Source: Haloferax namakaokahaiae (GTDB lineage: Archaea; Halobacteriota; Halobacteria; Halobacteriales; Haloferacaceae). From it: a DNA stretch of 64,000 bases. Shown here in pieces: positions 26,274-34,343 of the stretch. The DNA lies in NCBI RefSeq assembly GCF_042663225.1, contig NZ_JBHTAA010000001.1, positions 930,001 to 994,000 of the forward strand. The letters are read 5' to 3'. Every line of letters begins with the position of its first letter. Position 1 is the first letter of the stretch. The notes under the pieces were generated by a model. The model ran no database searches and was not told where the DNA came from. It saw only the letters and a list, made by a program, of their open reading frames with translations. A program made the translations under genes and the position numbers.

Positions 26274-26585
26274 ATGCAACTGCTCACCGTCGAGTTGGTC
26301 ACCCTGCTCATCGTCGGGTGGGTGCTCGCACTCGGGGCGATTTTCGTCCGCTTCAAGCGCGGTGAGTTCGGCAGTCGGAGCGGTCTCAGTTGGGTGATGG
26401 TCGCGTGTTTCGCCGTCGGCTGGGCGCTCTGGCAGTACGAGCGGTTCCCCGCGACGGCCGATACGGTCGTCGGGACGCTCGCACCGTGGGTCGCCGTGCT
26501 GTTGAGCATGACCGGCACCGCCGTCGCCTTCTATCTCTACCGGACGCGACCCACCGGAGAGACTCCCGACCCGGAGCAATCTTAA
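26274..26585 (+). CDS. Small membrane protein, 103 aa
   Basis: Three hydrophobic helices are visible (about residues 6-24, 39-56 and 68-88), with a short basic loop (RFKRGEFGSR) after the first and a polar acidic tail. It lies divergently from pyrH and 25 bp before moaE, so it may share the moaE transcript. No family recognised. Confidence 0.8.
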   Translation: MQLLTVELVTLLIVGWVLALGAIFVRFKRGEFGSRSGLSWVMVACFAVGWALWQYERFPATADTVVGTLAPWVAVLLSMTGTAVAFYLYRTRPTGETPDPEQS

Positions 26586-26610
26586 ACCGATAGGCTGCCT
26601 CAACCCAGAT

Positions 26611-27396
26611 ATGCACATCCTCGGTATCGTCGGCGCAGACGCGACGACGCTCTGCGAACGACTGGCGGCCCGGTTGGACGGGCGCGTTGCGACGCTCGAA
26701 TCGCTCCCGAACGCCGAGACGGACGACGAACCACCGGCGGGTGCCGACGCCGCCTACGGACTGTCGCCGAGTGGCCAGTGGGTCGCCGCCGGCGACGACC
26801 GCTCTCTCGACGACCTCGTGGACGACCTCGCCGCTCGATACGACTATCTCCTCCTCTCCGGCTTCGCCGACGCGACCGTACCCACCCTCTCGCTCGGCGG
26901 TGCAGACGCGGCGAACGTCGTCGCGGACGCCCCGAGTGCGGACGACGTTGCCCTCGACGAGTTGCGTGAGACTATCGACTCGCACGAACCGCACGTCACC
27001 CTCGAAACGCTGGTCGAACGCGTCAAAGCCGACCCGCGAGCGGACTACGCAGGGGCGATTGCGACGTTCACGGGTCGCGTTCGCGCGAAGGAGTCCGAAG
27101 ACGACGCGCGGACGACGAGCCTCGAATTCGAGAAGTACGACGGCGTCGCCGAGACGCGGATGGACGCCATTTCGGAGGAATTGGAAGCGAGAGACGGCGT
27201 CGAGCGCGTGCTCATGTACCACCGCGTCGGCGTCATCGACGACGGCGAGGACATCGTGTTCGTCGTCGTCCTCGCCGGACACCGGACGGAGGCGTTTCGG
27301 ACGGTCGAAGACGGCATCAATCGTCTGAAAGACGAAGTTCCCATATTCAAGAAGGAGACCACCGTCGAAGAGCAGTTCTGGAAACACGAACGGTGA
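26611..27396 (+). CDS. moaE: MoaE molybdopterin synthase large subunit with degenerate MobB-like N-terminus
   Basis: A 261-aa fusion. Residues 1-110 look like MobB (GTPase that helps insert molybdopterin) but the P-loop is degenerate: GIVGADATTL lacks the expected SGK residues. Residues 125-261 are MoaE, which with MoaD-like carriers makes molybdopterin from precursor Z; signatures include GAIATFTGRVRAKE, FEKYDGVAETRM and the C-terminal IFKKETTVEEQFWKHE. In Haloferax the MoaD partner is the SAMP1 ubiquitin-like protein, and MoaE is itself modified at C-terminal lysines like those seen here. The ATG at 26611 is close behind the membrane-protein gene. Confidence 0.95.
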   Translation: MHILGIVGADATTLCERLAARLDGRVATLESLPNAETDDEPPAGADAAYGLSPSGQWVAAGDDRSLDDLVDDLAARYDYLLLSGFADATVPTLSLGGADAANVVADAPSADDVALDELRETIDSHEPHVTLETLVERVKADPRADYAGAIATFTGRVRAKESEDDARTTSLEFEKYDGVAETRMDAISEELEARDGVERVLMYHRVGVIDDGEDIVFVVVLAGHRTEAFRTVEDGINRLKDEVPIFKKETTVEEQFWKHER

Positions 27397-27705
27397 GGTG
27401 TAATCGAATTCGTCGCGCGGACCACTCAACGCGCTGGACGGTCGTTATCCAGATAACTTCCGGCCAAAATGACCGGTTGGTTGGCTCCAAACCGGTGGCC
27501 TGAGGCGTTTTTCGACCCATATCTAACCAATACATTACTAAACGAATAAAACGCTGAAAATCGGTTATAAAATATCTAAGCGAGAATAGAAGCGTTGTAA
27601 AATGAACAATTTTCCCGAATTTGAGCTGAAAGCGACCGAACTAAGGTCAACGTTCCTTCCTTTATAACACCCCAGACCGGCTTAGAGGGAAGTGAGGTGT
27701 ATCAG
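27397..27705 (+). promoter_or_regulatory. AT-rich promoter region with TATA box and Shine-Dalgarno
   Basis: This 309-bp gap holds no gene. It is markedly AT-rich from 27515 to 27670. A TATA box TTTATAA lies at 27661-27667, 39-45 bp before the ATG at 27706. A GAGGTG ribosome site (27694-27699) is 6 bp before that ATG, so this gene, unlike many haloarchaeal ones, is leadered. Two partly overlapping GG/CCGGTT dyads around 27470-27500 may be regulatory or a terminator for moaE. Confidence 0.6.
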
Positions 27706-27951
27706 ATGAGCGCAACAGCAACTCCCTCCACCGACGGCATCTCCAAGGAAGACCGCCTCAAGCAGTACCTGCTTGACCGAGCGAAAGACGGCGAGATGTA
27801 CTTCAAGAGCAAGTTCATCGCCGACGACGTTGGACTGTCGCCGAAGGAAATCGGTGCCCTGATGGTCAAGATCCGCGACTCCGCGACCGACCTGACCGTC
27901 GAGAAGTGGTCGTACACGAGTGCGACGACGTGGCGAGTCGAAGCCGCGTAA
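27706..27951 (+). CDS. DUF7123-like winged-helix protein, 81 aa
   Basis: A small protein with a helix-turn-helix core: KEDRLKQYLLDRAKDGEMYFKS precedes the DDVGLSPKEIGALMVKIRD recognition region (about residues 43-62), and a short beta wing ends it (EKWSYTSATTWRVEAA). I use the ATG at 27706 because GAGGTG precedes it; a GTG three codons upstream is less likely. The strong promoter and Shine-Dalgarno suggest high expression. A DNA-binding role is inferred from the fold only; I recall the family as DUF7123. Confidence 0.85.
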   Translation: MSATATPSTDGISKEDRLKQYLLDRAKDGEMYFKSKFIADDVGLSPKEIGALMVKIRDSATDLTVEKWSYTSATTWRVEAA

Positions 27952-28150
27952 GCCCGTTACTGCCCTGTCCAGCCAGAACTGCCCCACTGTCTAGCTACCA
28001 ACTGCCCCACTCCCCACAGCTAGTCAACGACTGCCCCCGAGTATCGACGGATTGACGCCCACAGTCCCACGCTTCGTCCCCCGAATCCCGTCGATATCCC
28101 GTTTTCACTACCCCCGAGCCGACGGTGTCGAGACCGCTGCCGTCACGGGG

Positions 28151-28157
28151 TTTATAC
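28151..28157 (+). promoter_or_regulatory. TATA box, leaderless spacing
   Basis: TTTATAC lies 25-31 bp before the ATG at 28182, so transcription probably starts at or very near the start codon of the site-2 protease gene. Confidence 0.6.
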
Positions 28158-28181
28158 AGACTGCAACCTTAGTCGTCGCCG

Positions 28182-29318
28182 ATGGAACCGCCCGAGACGA
28201 CGGCTGACCTTCCGATAGAGGTTCTGGAGGCCGTGTTCGAGATTACCGAGACGCGCCGCGACGGCGACCGGTTGGTGTTCTACGGTGAGTCACTGGTCCC
28301 CGAGCGGATGCTCGTCCAAGAGGTGTGGCCCGAGTTTCGGCGCGCTGGCTACGAGATGCACGCCCAACTCTCCCCGATGGGTGAGACGGACGTCGTCGTC
28401 GCCGAGCCAATCGCGGCCGGCAACGGCGTGCCGTGGAAGAATCTCGCGCTCTTCGTGGCGACGGTCTTCTCGACGATGTTCGTCGGCGCAGTCGGGTGGT
28501 ACTACGTCCCCCTCTCGGATATCGTCGCCAACCCGCTCTTGATGCTCACCGCGTGGCCCTTCACCGCCGCTATCCTCGGCGTCCTCTCGGTTCACGAACT
28601 CGGCCACTACCTGATGGGCCGCTACCACGGCGTCAACGTCTCGTTGCCGTATCTGATTCCCTTCATCTTCCCGTTCGGGACGCTCGGGGCTATCATCCGT
28701 ATGCGCGGGCAGATGCCCGACCGGAAGGCGCTGTTCGATATCGGGGTAGCGGGTCCTCTCGCGGGTCTCGCCGCGACGATTGTCGTCACCGCAATCGGGC
28801 TTTCGCTCGAACCCATGACCGTGCCCGCGTGGGCGTTTTCGGCGTCGGGCGACGTGATCATCTTCAACAACCCGCCGTTGCTCGATGCGATTGCGGCGGC
28901 GCTCGGTCAACCCACGGAGTACGCCGACCCACGAACCGTCGTCCACCCCGTCGTCATCGGTGGCTGGGTCGGGATGTTCTTCACCGTCCTCAACCTGCTC
29001 CCTGTCGGCCAACTGGACGGTGGGCACATGATGCGAGCCATGCTCGGTGAGCGCCAGGAGTCGCTCGCGGCCGTCGTCCCCGCGCTCCTGTTCGGTCTCG
29101 CGGGCTACCTCTACTACGTCCGCGGTCTCGGCATCAACGAGTCGGTCGGCCTGTGGTTCTTCTGGGGCATGCTCTCGACGTTCATCGCCTACAACGGCCC
29201 GGCCGACCCGGTAGACGAGACGCCACTCGACCCGATGCGGGTCGCTATCGGTCTGTTCACGTTCGCACTCGGGGCGGCGTGTTTCCTGCTCGTCCCGATT
29301 CAGGTTATCTCGGCCTGA
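28182..29318 (+). CDS. Site-2 protease (M50), PDZ-free
   Basis: A 378-aa polytopic membrane metalloprotease. The zinc motif HELGH is at 138-142 in the third hydrophobic segment, and the third ligand is in NLLPVGQLDGGH. A soluble N-terminal domain of about 80 residues (VLEAVFEITETRRDGDRLVF) precedes the helices, as in cyanobacterial and plant EGY-type members. No PDZ domain is present, in contrast to the larger protease at 19888. Substrate unknown. It ends 9 bp from the convergent thiL. Confidence 0.94.
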   Translation: MEPPETTADLPIEVLEAVFEITETRRDGDRLVFYGESLVPERMLVQEVWPEFRRAGYEMHAQLSPMGETDVVVAEPIAAGNGVPWKNLALFVATVFSTMFVGAVGWYYVPLSDIVANPLLMLTAWPFTAAILGVLSVHELGHYLMGRYHGVNVSLPYLIPFIFPFGTLGAIIRMRGQMPDRKALFDIGVAGPLAGLAATIVVTAIGLSLEPMTVPAWAFSASGDVIIFNNPPLLDAIAAALGQPTEYADPRTVVHPVVIGGWVGMFFTVLNLLPVGQLDGGHMMRAMLGERQESLAAVVPALLFGLAGYLYYVRGLGINESVGLWFFWGMLSTFIAYNGPADPVDETPLDPMRVAIGLFTFALGAACFLLVPIQVISA

Positions 29319-29327
29319 GCGTGAGAC

Positions 29328-30209
29328 TCAGTCGCCGCCGTGGGTGTAGCCGCGGTCCGCGACCGGGTCACCGTCTGCGAGCACTTCTCCGCTGTCAGTG
29401 ACGCGCCCGACGACCGTCAGCTCTACGTCGAGTTCGTCGCGGGCGGCCGCGAAGTCGGCTTCGGGAACCGTACAGACGAGTTCGAAATCCTCGCCGAACT
29501 GCGTTGCGAGGGCGTGGAAATCGTCGTCGTCGGTCGCCACGTCGGCGACGGCGTCGTGTACCGGAAGCGCGTCGAAGTCGAGGTCGAACCCGCAGTCGCT
29601 CGCCTCGGCGAGTTGGTGAACCGACCGAACCAGTCCGTCGCTGGAGTCCATCATCGCCGACGCGTATTCCCGGAGGACGAGACCGGCCGCGACGCGGGGG
29701 GTGAACCGAAAGAGGTCGTTCGCGCGGTCGGAATCGCCACGTTCGAAGAGCCTGACGGCCGCCGCAGAGCGACCGAGTTCGCCGGTGACACAGAGCAGGT
29801 CGCCCGGTTCGGCCCCCGAGCGAAGTACCGGGTCGTCGGTCTTCCCGATTGCAGTCGTGGCGGTGGTGAACTCCTCGTGGGTGTCGAGGTCGCCGCCGAC
29901 GTATGACGCGCCGACTTCGGCGCACACGTCCCGTGCGCCGGCGATGAAGTCGTCGAGCTCGCCTTCGTCGAGTTCCGGGGCGGCGTAGACGGCGACGGCG
30001 CACGTCGCGGGTGCGCCCATCGCAGCGACGTCCGAGAGCGACGCGCCGACCGAGCGCCACCCGGCGGTGTAGCGAGTCGTTCCGGTGGGGAAGTCGGTTG
30101 ACTCGTGGAGCATGTCCGTCGTAATCACCAGACCATCGACGACGGCGGCGTCGTCGCCCGCGGCGGGGAGGTCTGCCGCGAGCAACCGGAGGGCGGTGCG
30201 CTCGTCCAT
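29328..30209 (-). CDS. thiL: Thiamine-monophosphate kinase
   Basis: A 293-aa kinase that makes thiamine diphosphate from thiamine monophosphate and ATP. AIRS-fold signatures are present: GDDAAVVDG near residue 17, TTDMLHESTDF with the metal-binding Asp, YVGGDLDTHEE, and MDSSDGLVRSV in the C-terminal domain. The start MDERTALRLL at 30209 is preferred to an ATG four codons upstream because it begins the homologous region. No other thiamine gene is near. Confidence 0.95.
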   Translation of the reverse strand: MDERTALRLLAADLPAAGDDAAVVDGLVITTDMLHESTDFPTGTTRYTAGWRSVGASLSDVAAMGAPATCAVAVYAAPELDEGELDDFIAGARDVCAEVGASYVGGDLDTHEEFTTATTAIGKTDDPVLRSGAEPGDLLCVTGELGRSAAAVRLFERGDSDRANDLFRFTPRVAAGLVLREYASAMMDSSDGLVRSVHQLAEASDCGFDLDFDALPVHDAVADVATDDDDFHALATQFGEDFELVCTVPEADFAAARDELDVELTVVGRVTDSGEVLADGDPVADRGYTHGGD

Positions 30210-30325
30210 ACTCCGAGTCACTCGCCGGGACCGGAAATGTCCATCTATCCCAGATACTGACGAGAAGTGTCGTACCGTCTCCTAATTCGGAGCCTTAATG
30301 CCCGTCGTGAACCCACACTTGTCAG

Positions 30326-31354
30326 ATGCCCCGCGAAAATATCCGAGCCACTATCCTCGGGTTCCTTGCGGCGTTCGTCGTCTTTGCGGTGTTGTTCTAC
30401 TTCGCCGGCGTGGACGAACTCGTCGCGCGGTTGACGGCCGCCGACCCAGTCATCTTGCTGGCCATCCTCGGCATCTCGATGCTCTGGCTCGTCGCGTGGG
30501 GAACCTCACTCAAGACCGTCCTCGGCGTTCTCGGGGTTCACATCTCGGTCTTCCGGTCGTTCCTCGTCTTCACGGGGGCGATGTTCTCGAACAACATCAC
30601 GCCGTTCGGACAGGCGGGCGGCGAACCAGTGACGGCGCTGCTCATCTCTCGAAGCGCCGACACCGAGTACGAGACCGGTCTCGCGGCGATTGCGAGCGTC
30701 GATACGCTCAACTTCGTGCCGTCGATTACGATTGCGCTCATCGGCGCGGGCTACTACGCGACGGAGGTCACACTCGGTCGCAACCTCGAAATCGCCCTCG
30801 TCGCGGTGGGGGCGCTCGCAATCGGCGTACCGACGCTCGTCTACGGCGCGTGGCAGCGACGGTACGAACTCGAAGCGCGCGTCATCGACGCGTTGACGCC
30901 GCTGATTCGGTCGGTCGCTCGGTACGTCCCTCGCGTGTCGGTGCCGTCGGTCGAGACCGTCAAGAGTCGCATCGCCGGGTTCTTCCGCTCTATCGAGCGC
31001 GTCGGCAAGAACCCCCGCGGGCTGGCAGTCGCGCTCAGTCTCTCCGGGCTGGGCTGGTTCTGCCAGATGGTCGCACTCTGGTTGGCGTTCCAAGCCATCG
31101 GCGCGCCAATCGCGTTCTCGATTGCGCTGTTCGTCGTCCCAATCGGTGCCATCGCGGGCGTGACACCGCTCCCCGGCGGTGCGGGCGGAATCGAGTGGAC
31201 GCTCGCAATCCTCGTGACCGCGGCCAGTCCGGCCGTCTCGTTCGACGTTGCGACGGCCGGTGTGGTGCTGTTCCGCGGATTCGTCTACTGGGTCCCGACG
31301 CTCCTCGGCGGTCTCGTGATGAGCGTCGAAGGGACCCGAAGCTGGGGCGTTTGA
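30326..31354 (+). CDS. UPF0104/lysylphosphatidylglycerol-synthase-TM (AglD-like) membrane protein
   Basis: A 342-aa protein with eight or so transmembrane helices. The conserved NNITPFGQAGGEPVTALLI (about 91-109) and PLPGGAGGIEW (about 278-288) are the family's glycine-rich motifs, shared by the transmembrane part of bacterial MprF flippases and of haloarchaeal AglD. The family is thought to move lipid-linked molecules across the membrane. No glycosyltransferase domain is attached here, so it may work with a separate one. Substrate unknown. Confidence 0.88.
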   Translation: MPRENIRATILGFLAAFVVFAVLFYFAGVDELVARLTAADPVILLAILGISMLWLVAWGTSLKTVLGVLGVHISVFRSFLVFTGAMFSNNITPFGQAGGEPVTALLISRSADTEYETGLAAIASVDTLNFVPSITIALIGAGYYATEVTLGRNLEIALVAVGALAIGVPTLVYGAWQRRYELEARVIDALTPLIRSVARYVPRVSVPSVETVKSRIAGFFRSIERVGKNPRGLAVALSLSGLGWFCQMVALWLAFQAIGAPIAFSIALFVVPIGAIAGVTPLPGGAGGIEWTLAILVTAASPAVSFDVATAGVVLFRGFVYWVPTLLGGLVMSVEGTRSWGV

Positions 31355-31461
31355 ACGCGACTCGTCGCCCTCGACACGCTGGGAAAATCGGTGCCGTGGC
31401 ATCTGTCCACATGGGCCGTACAGACGCCCGCAACGGGCCGTATCGCGTGAATACGATGCCT

Positions 31462-31468
31462 TTAAACG
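31462..31468 (+). promoter_or_regulatory. TATA box for rps19e
   Basis: TTTAAAC is 23-29 bp before the ATG at 31491, typical for a leaderless haloarchaeal transcript of a ribosomal protein gene. Confidence 0.6.
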
Positions 31469-31490
31469 CCGCGATTATGAACCAATAGCC

Positions 31491-31946
31491 ATGGTAACCA
31501 TCTATGACGTCCCGGCGGACGCCCTCATCGAAGAGGTCGCCGGCCGACTCGAGGACCGCATCGAGCAGCCAGAGTGGATGGCCTTCGTCAAGAGCGGCCA
31601 GACCCGTGAACTCCCACCACAGCAGGACAACTTCTGGTTCATCCGTGGTGCGAGCCTGCTCCGTAAGATTGCGATGAACGGTCCGATCGGCGTTGACCGT
31701 CTCTCGACCGAGTACGGCGGACTCAAGCGCGGAACCAACCGATACAGCGTCGCCGGCGCACACAGCGACACGGCCAGCAAGAAGGTCATCCGCACGCTCC
31801 TCCAGCAACTCGAAGAAGAAGGACTCGTCGAGACGGCCAAGGGCGAAGGTCGCCGCATCACCCCCGAAGGGACGAGCTTCCTCGACAACGTCGCATCCGA
31901 CGTGTTCTCGAGCCTCGACCGTCCGGAACTCGAACGCTACGCCTAA
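31491..31946 (+). CDS. rps19e: Ribosomal protein eS19
   Basis: A 151-aa protein of the small ribosomal subunit, found in archaea and eukaryotes. The core winged helix is clear: DNFWFIRGASLLRKI, YGGLKRGTNRYSVAGAHSDTA and LQQLEEEGLVETAKGEGRRITPEGTS (the three conserved blocks). It starts what looks like an archaeal operon continuing with the PDCD5-like gene and the PP-loop gene. Length is usual for halophiles. Confidence 0.97.
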   Translation: MVTIYDVPADALIEEVAGRLEDRIEQPEWMAFVKSGQTRELPPQQDNFWFIRGASLLRKIAMNGPIGVDRLSTEYGGLKRGTNRYSVAGAHSDTASKKVIRTLLQQLEEEGLVETAKGEGRRITPEGTSFLDNVASDVFSSLDRPELERYA

Positions 31947-32058
31947 CGCGCGCCGCCGACCCCGAGCGAACTGATTCTTCTTCGACTGCAAACCCCGCCG
32001 AGAGACGCGGATATCGCCGTCCGTAACGGTTTTCAGATGTCAGACCGTGCCCTCACGT

Positions 32059-32421
32059 ATGAGCGGCAGCCCAGACGACGAACGAATCGAAGAGCTTCGA
32101 CGAAAGAAGATGCAGGAGCTTCAGCAGCAAGCCGAGTCACAACAACAGAGTGCGGAACAACAGCAGGCCGAAGAGGCCGCCCAACAGCGCGCCGAGCAAC
32201 AGAAACAGGCGCTCCTCAAGAAGTTCCTGACCGACGAGGCGCGACAACGCCTCAACGCGGTCCAGATGTCCAAGCCCGACTTCGCCGAGCAGGTCGAGCG
32301 ACAAATCGTCGCGCTCGCCCAGAGCGGGCGTATTCAGGGACGCATCGACGACGCGAAGATGAAGGCGCTCTTGAAAGAGCTGCAGCCGGAGTCCAAGAGT
32401 TTCAACATCCGGCGTCGGTGA
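32059..32421 (+). CDS. PDCD5/TFAR19-like DNA-binding protein
   Basis: A 120-aa protein of the conserved archaeal/eukaryotic PDCD5 family. A long Gln/Glu-rich helix (residues 8-55, RKKMQELQQQAESQQ) leads to a three-helix bundle with the family motif LTDEARQRLNAVQMSKPDFAEQVE and SGRIQGRIDDAKMKALLKEL. It often follows rps19e in archaea, as here. DNA binding is reported for archaeal members; the cellular function is not firmly known. The ATG at 32059 was preferred to an ATG-like start four codons earlier. The next gene begins 4 bp downstream. Confidence 0.94.
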   Translation: MSGSPDDERIEELRRKKMQELQQQAESQQQSAEQQQAEEAAQQRAEQQKQALLKKFLTDEARQRLNAVQMSKPDFAEQVERQIVALAQSGRIQGRIDDAKMKALLKELQPESKSFNIRRR

Positions 32422-32425
32422 CGAC

Positions 32426-33019
32426 GTGGACCTCGCGCTCCTCTACAGCGGCGGCAAGGACTCCTCGCTCGCCGCGTTACTTCTCGATACGTTCTACGAC
32501 GTCACGCTCGTGACGGCTCACTTCGGCGTCACCGACGACTGGGAACACGCCCGCGACGCCGCGCTCGAACTCGGCTACGCGTTCGAGACACTCGAATTAG
32601 ACGGCGACGTCGCCCATGACGCCGCCGAGCAGATGGTCGAAGACGGCTACCCCCGAAACGGGATTCAGCGCGTCCACGAGCACGCGCTCGAAGCCGTGTG
32701 CCAACTCGACTTCGACGCCATCGCCGACGGAACTCGCCGCGACGACCGGGTACCGTCTATCTCCCGCGCACAGGCTCAGAGCATCGAAGACCGACACGGC
32801 GTCGATTACCTCTCACCGCTCTCGGGATTCGGCCGCGGGGCGGTCGATAGACTGGTCGATTCGCACCTCCGGGTCGAGACCGGACCCTCCGAGGAGATTC
32901 CGAAAGCCGACTACGAGGGCGAACTCCGCGCGCTCATCGCCGAGGAACACGGCGCAGAGGCGGTCGCCGAGGTGTTCCCCGAACACGTCCAGAGCTACGT
33001 CCACGGTCGCCGCGAGTAG
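32426..33019 (+). CDS. PP-loop ATP pyrophosphatase, GTG start
   Basis: A 197-aa protein with an N-terminal PP-loop YSGGKDSSLAALLL (residues 7-20), the signature of enzymes that adenylate carbonyl or tRNA groups. A DGTRRDDRVPSISR motif follows. The rest does not match a specific member (not NadE, GuaA or ThiI length or motifs). GTG at 32426 is the only start after the preceding stop. Its place after rps19e and the PDCD5-like gene suggests tRNA or ribosome modification, but this is inference. Confidence 0.88.
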   Translation: MDLALLYSGGKDSSLAALLLDTFYDVTLVTAHFGVTDDWEHARDAALELGYAFETLELDGDVAHDAAEQMVEDGYPRNGIQRVHEHALEAVCQLDFDAIADGTRRDDRVPSISRAQAQSIEDRHGVDYLSPLSGFGRGAVDRLVDSHLRVETGPSEEIPKADYEGELRALIAEEHGAEAVAEVFPEHVQSYVHGRRE

Positions 33020-33072
33020 CAGAACTCACTCGGTATCGGGTTGTTTTTCACCCTCGCAGCGTCCCATAGGGC

Positions 33073-33978
33073 ATGGACCCCGGAATCTTCTACTCCATCT
33101 TCGCCGCCTTCGTCTGGGGCGTGTACATCTTCACGCTCAAGCGGTACTTCCCCGAGTATTCAGGGGCGGTCATCACCGTCGTCGTGAACGCGTTTGCAAT
33201 TCTGTGTTACCTCCCCGTCGCGGCCGTCACGTACGACCCGACGACGGTGCCGTCGCTCGGCGAACTCGGCCCGACCGGCATCGGCGTCATCCTCGGGACC
33301 GGCGCGTTCGTCGGCATCGCGTTCATCCTCTTCGTTGACGCGCTCGACGAGGGCGACGTGTCGTACGTCGCGCCCATCAACAAACTCGTCCCCGTCTTCG
33401 TGCTCCCCATCGAGATTCTGCTCTTGCACCAGGTGCTCTCACCGCTCCAAGTCGCGGGCGTCGTCGTCGCCACCGTCGCCGTCTACATTGCGAACTACGA
33501 GGGCGGCGACCTGCTGGCTCCCCTCGCACGTGCGGCACGCTCCCGACCTGCGCAACTCGCCCTCGCCAGCGCCGCGTTCTACGCCGCCAGCGACGTTGGA
33601 AAGCGCGTCGCCCTCCAAGAACTCGGGATGCCCACGAGTGTGTTCGTTCCGACGCTCTTCGCCGTCGCCGGCCTGACCGTCCTTCCGTTCGCACTCCGCG
33701 ACTGGACGCCGATTCGTGGAAGCGTCCCGAAGTTCCTCGGCGCGGGTGCACTCGTCGCCCTCGGCGAACACGTCACCTCCACCGCCTTCGGGATGGTTCC
33801 GGCCAGTATCGCCTCGCCGATTATCAACACGCAAGCAATCGTCGCCGTCGTCCTCGGCGGTATCATCCTCAAAGAGTCGCAGTTCGCACTCCGCCTCGTC
33901 GCCGCGCTCCTCGCGGTCACCGGCGTCTCGCTGATTGCGGTCGGTGATTTGGCGACGCTCGTGGCGTTTATCTCGTAG
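33073..33978 (+). CDS. EamA/DMT-family transporter
   Basis: A 301-aa membrane protein with ten transmembrane helices in two five-helix halves, the drug/metabolite transporter fold. The first half includes FAAFVWGVYIFTLKR, and the second contains the second EamA repeat (PASIASPIINTQAIVAVVLGGI). Family members move amino acids, nucleotide sugars or drugs. Two more EamA proteins occur at 49325 and 50607. Substrate unknown. Confidence 0.9.
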   Translation: MDPGIFYSIFAAFVWGVYIFTLKRYFPEYSGAVITVVVNAFAILCYLPVAAVTYDPTTVPSLGELGPTGIGVILGTGAFVGIAFILFVDALDEGDVSYVAPINKLVPVFVLPIEILLLHQVLSPLQVAGVVVATVAVYIANYEGGDLLAPLARAARSRPAQLALASAAFYAASDVGKRVALQELGMPTSVFVPTLFAVAGLTVLPFALRDWTPIRGSVPKFLGAGALVALGEHVTSTAFGMVPASIASPIINTQAIVAVVLGGIILKESQFALRLVAALLAVTGVSLIAVGDLATLVAFIS

Positions 33979-34062
33979 ACGAGTCCGTTAGAATCCGCTT
34001 GCCCGGAGGCTGTTGGAAGGTGGACAACGCTATGTCGCTGTGTTTCGCTACTTGGAACGACG

Positions 34063-34284
34063 ATGGACCTCCAACTCTTCTTTGTCGGAGTTCTGATGCT
34101 CGCTTTCGGGGCGCTCAATCTCATCAAACCAGATAACTGGGTCGTCGTCAATATGGTGAGGCCCCGAGAGTGGCAGCGAAACCCCGCCGCCGCGGCAGAA
34201 AAACAACGACGAAAGGTGAGACGCGTCGGCTACGCATTTTCCGCGCTCGGAACACTCTTTCTCGTCGGCGGGGTCCTCGCGTAG
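34063..34284 (+). CDS. Small membrane protein, 73 aa
   Basis: Two hydrophobic helices (residues 3-20 and 53-70) flank a basic middle (MVRPREWQRNPAAAAEKQRRKVRR region). It lies between the transporter and hisS on the same strand. The family is unrecognised. Confidence 0.65.
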   Translation: MDLQLFFVGVLMLAFGALNLIKPDNWVVVNMVRPREWQRNPAAAAEKQRRKVRRVGYAFSALGTLFLVGGVLA

Positions 34285-34343
34285 CACTCCACACGCACGC
34301 CGGAACGAAAGCTTTCAAGCGCAACCTCCCCGAATCACCGCCC

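Noticed and set aside
27977..28011. Two AACTGCCCCACT copies downstream of the DUF7123-like gene
   Set aside because: Only two 12-bp copies plus a partial third; likely chance or a minor slippage, no structure or function suggested.
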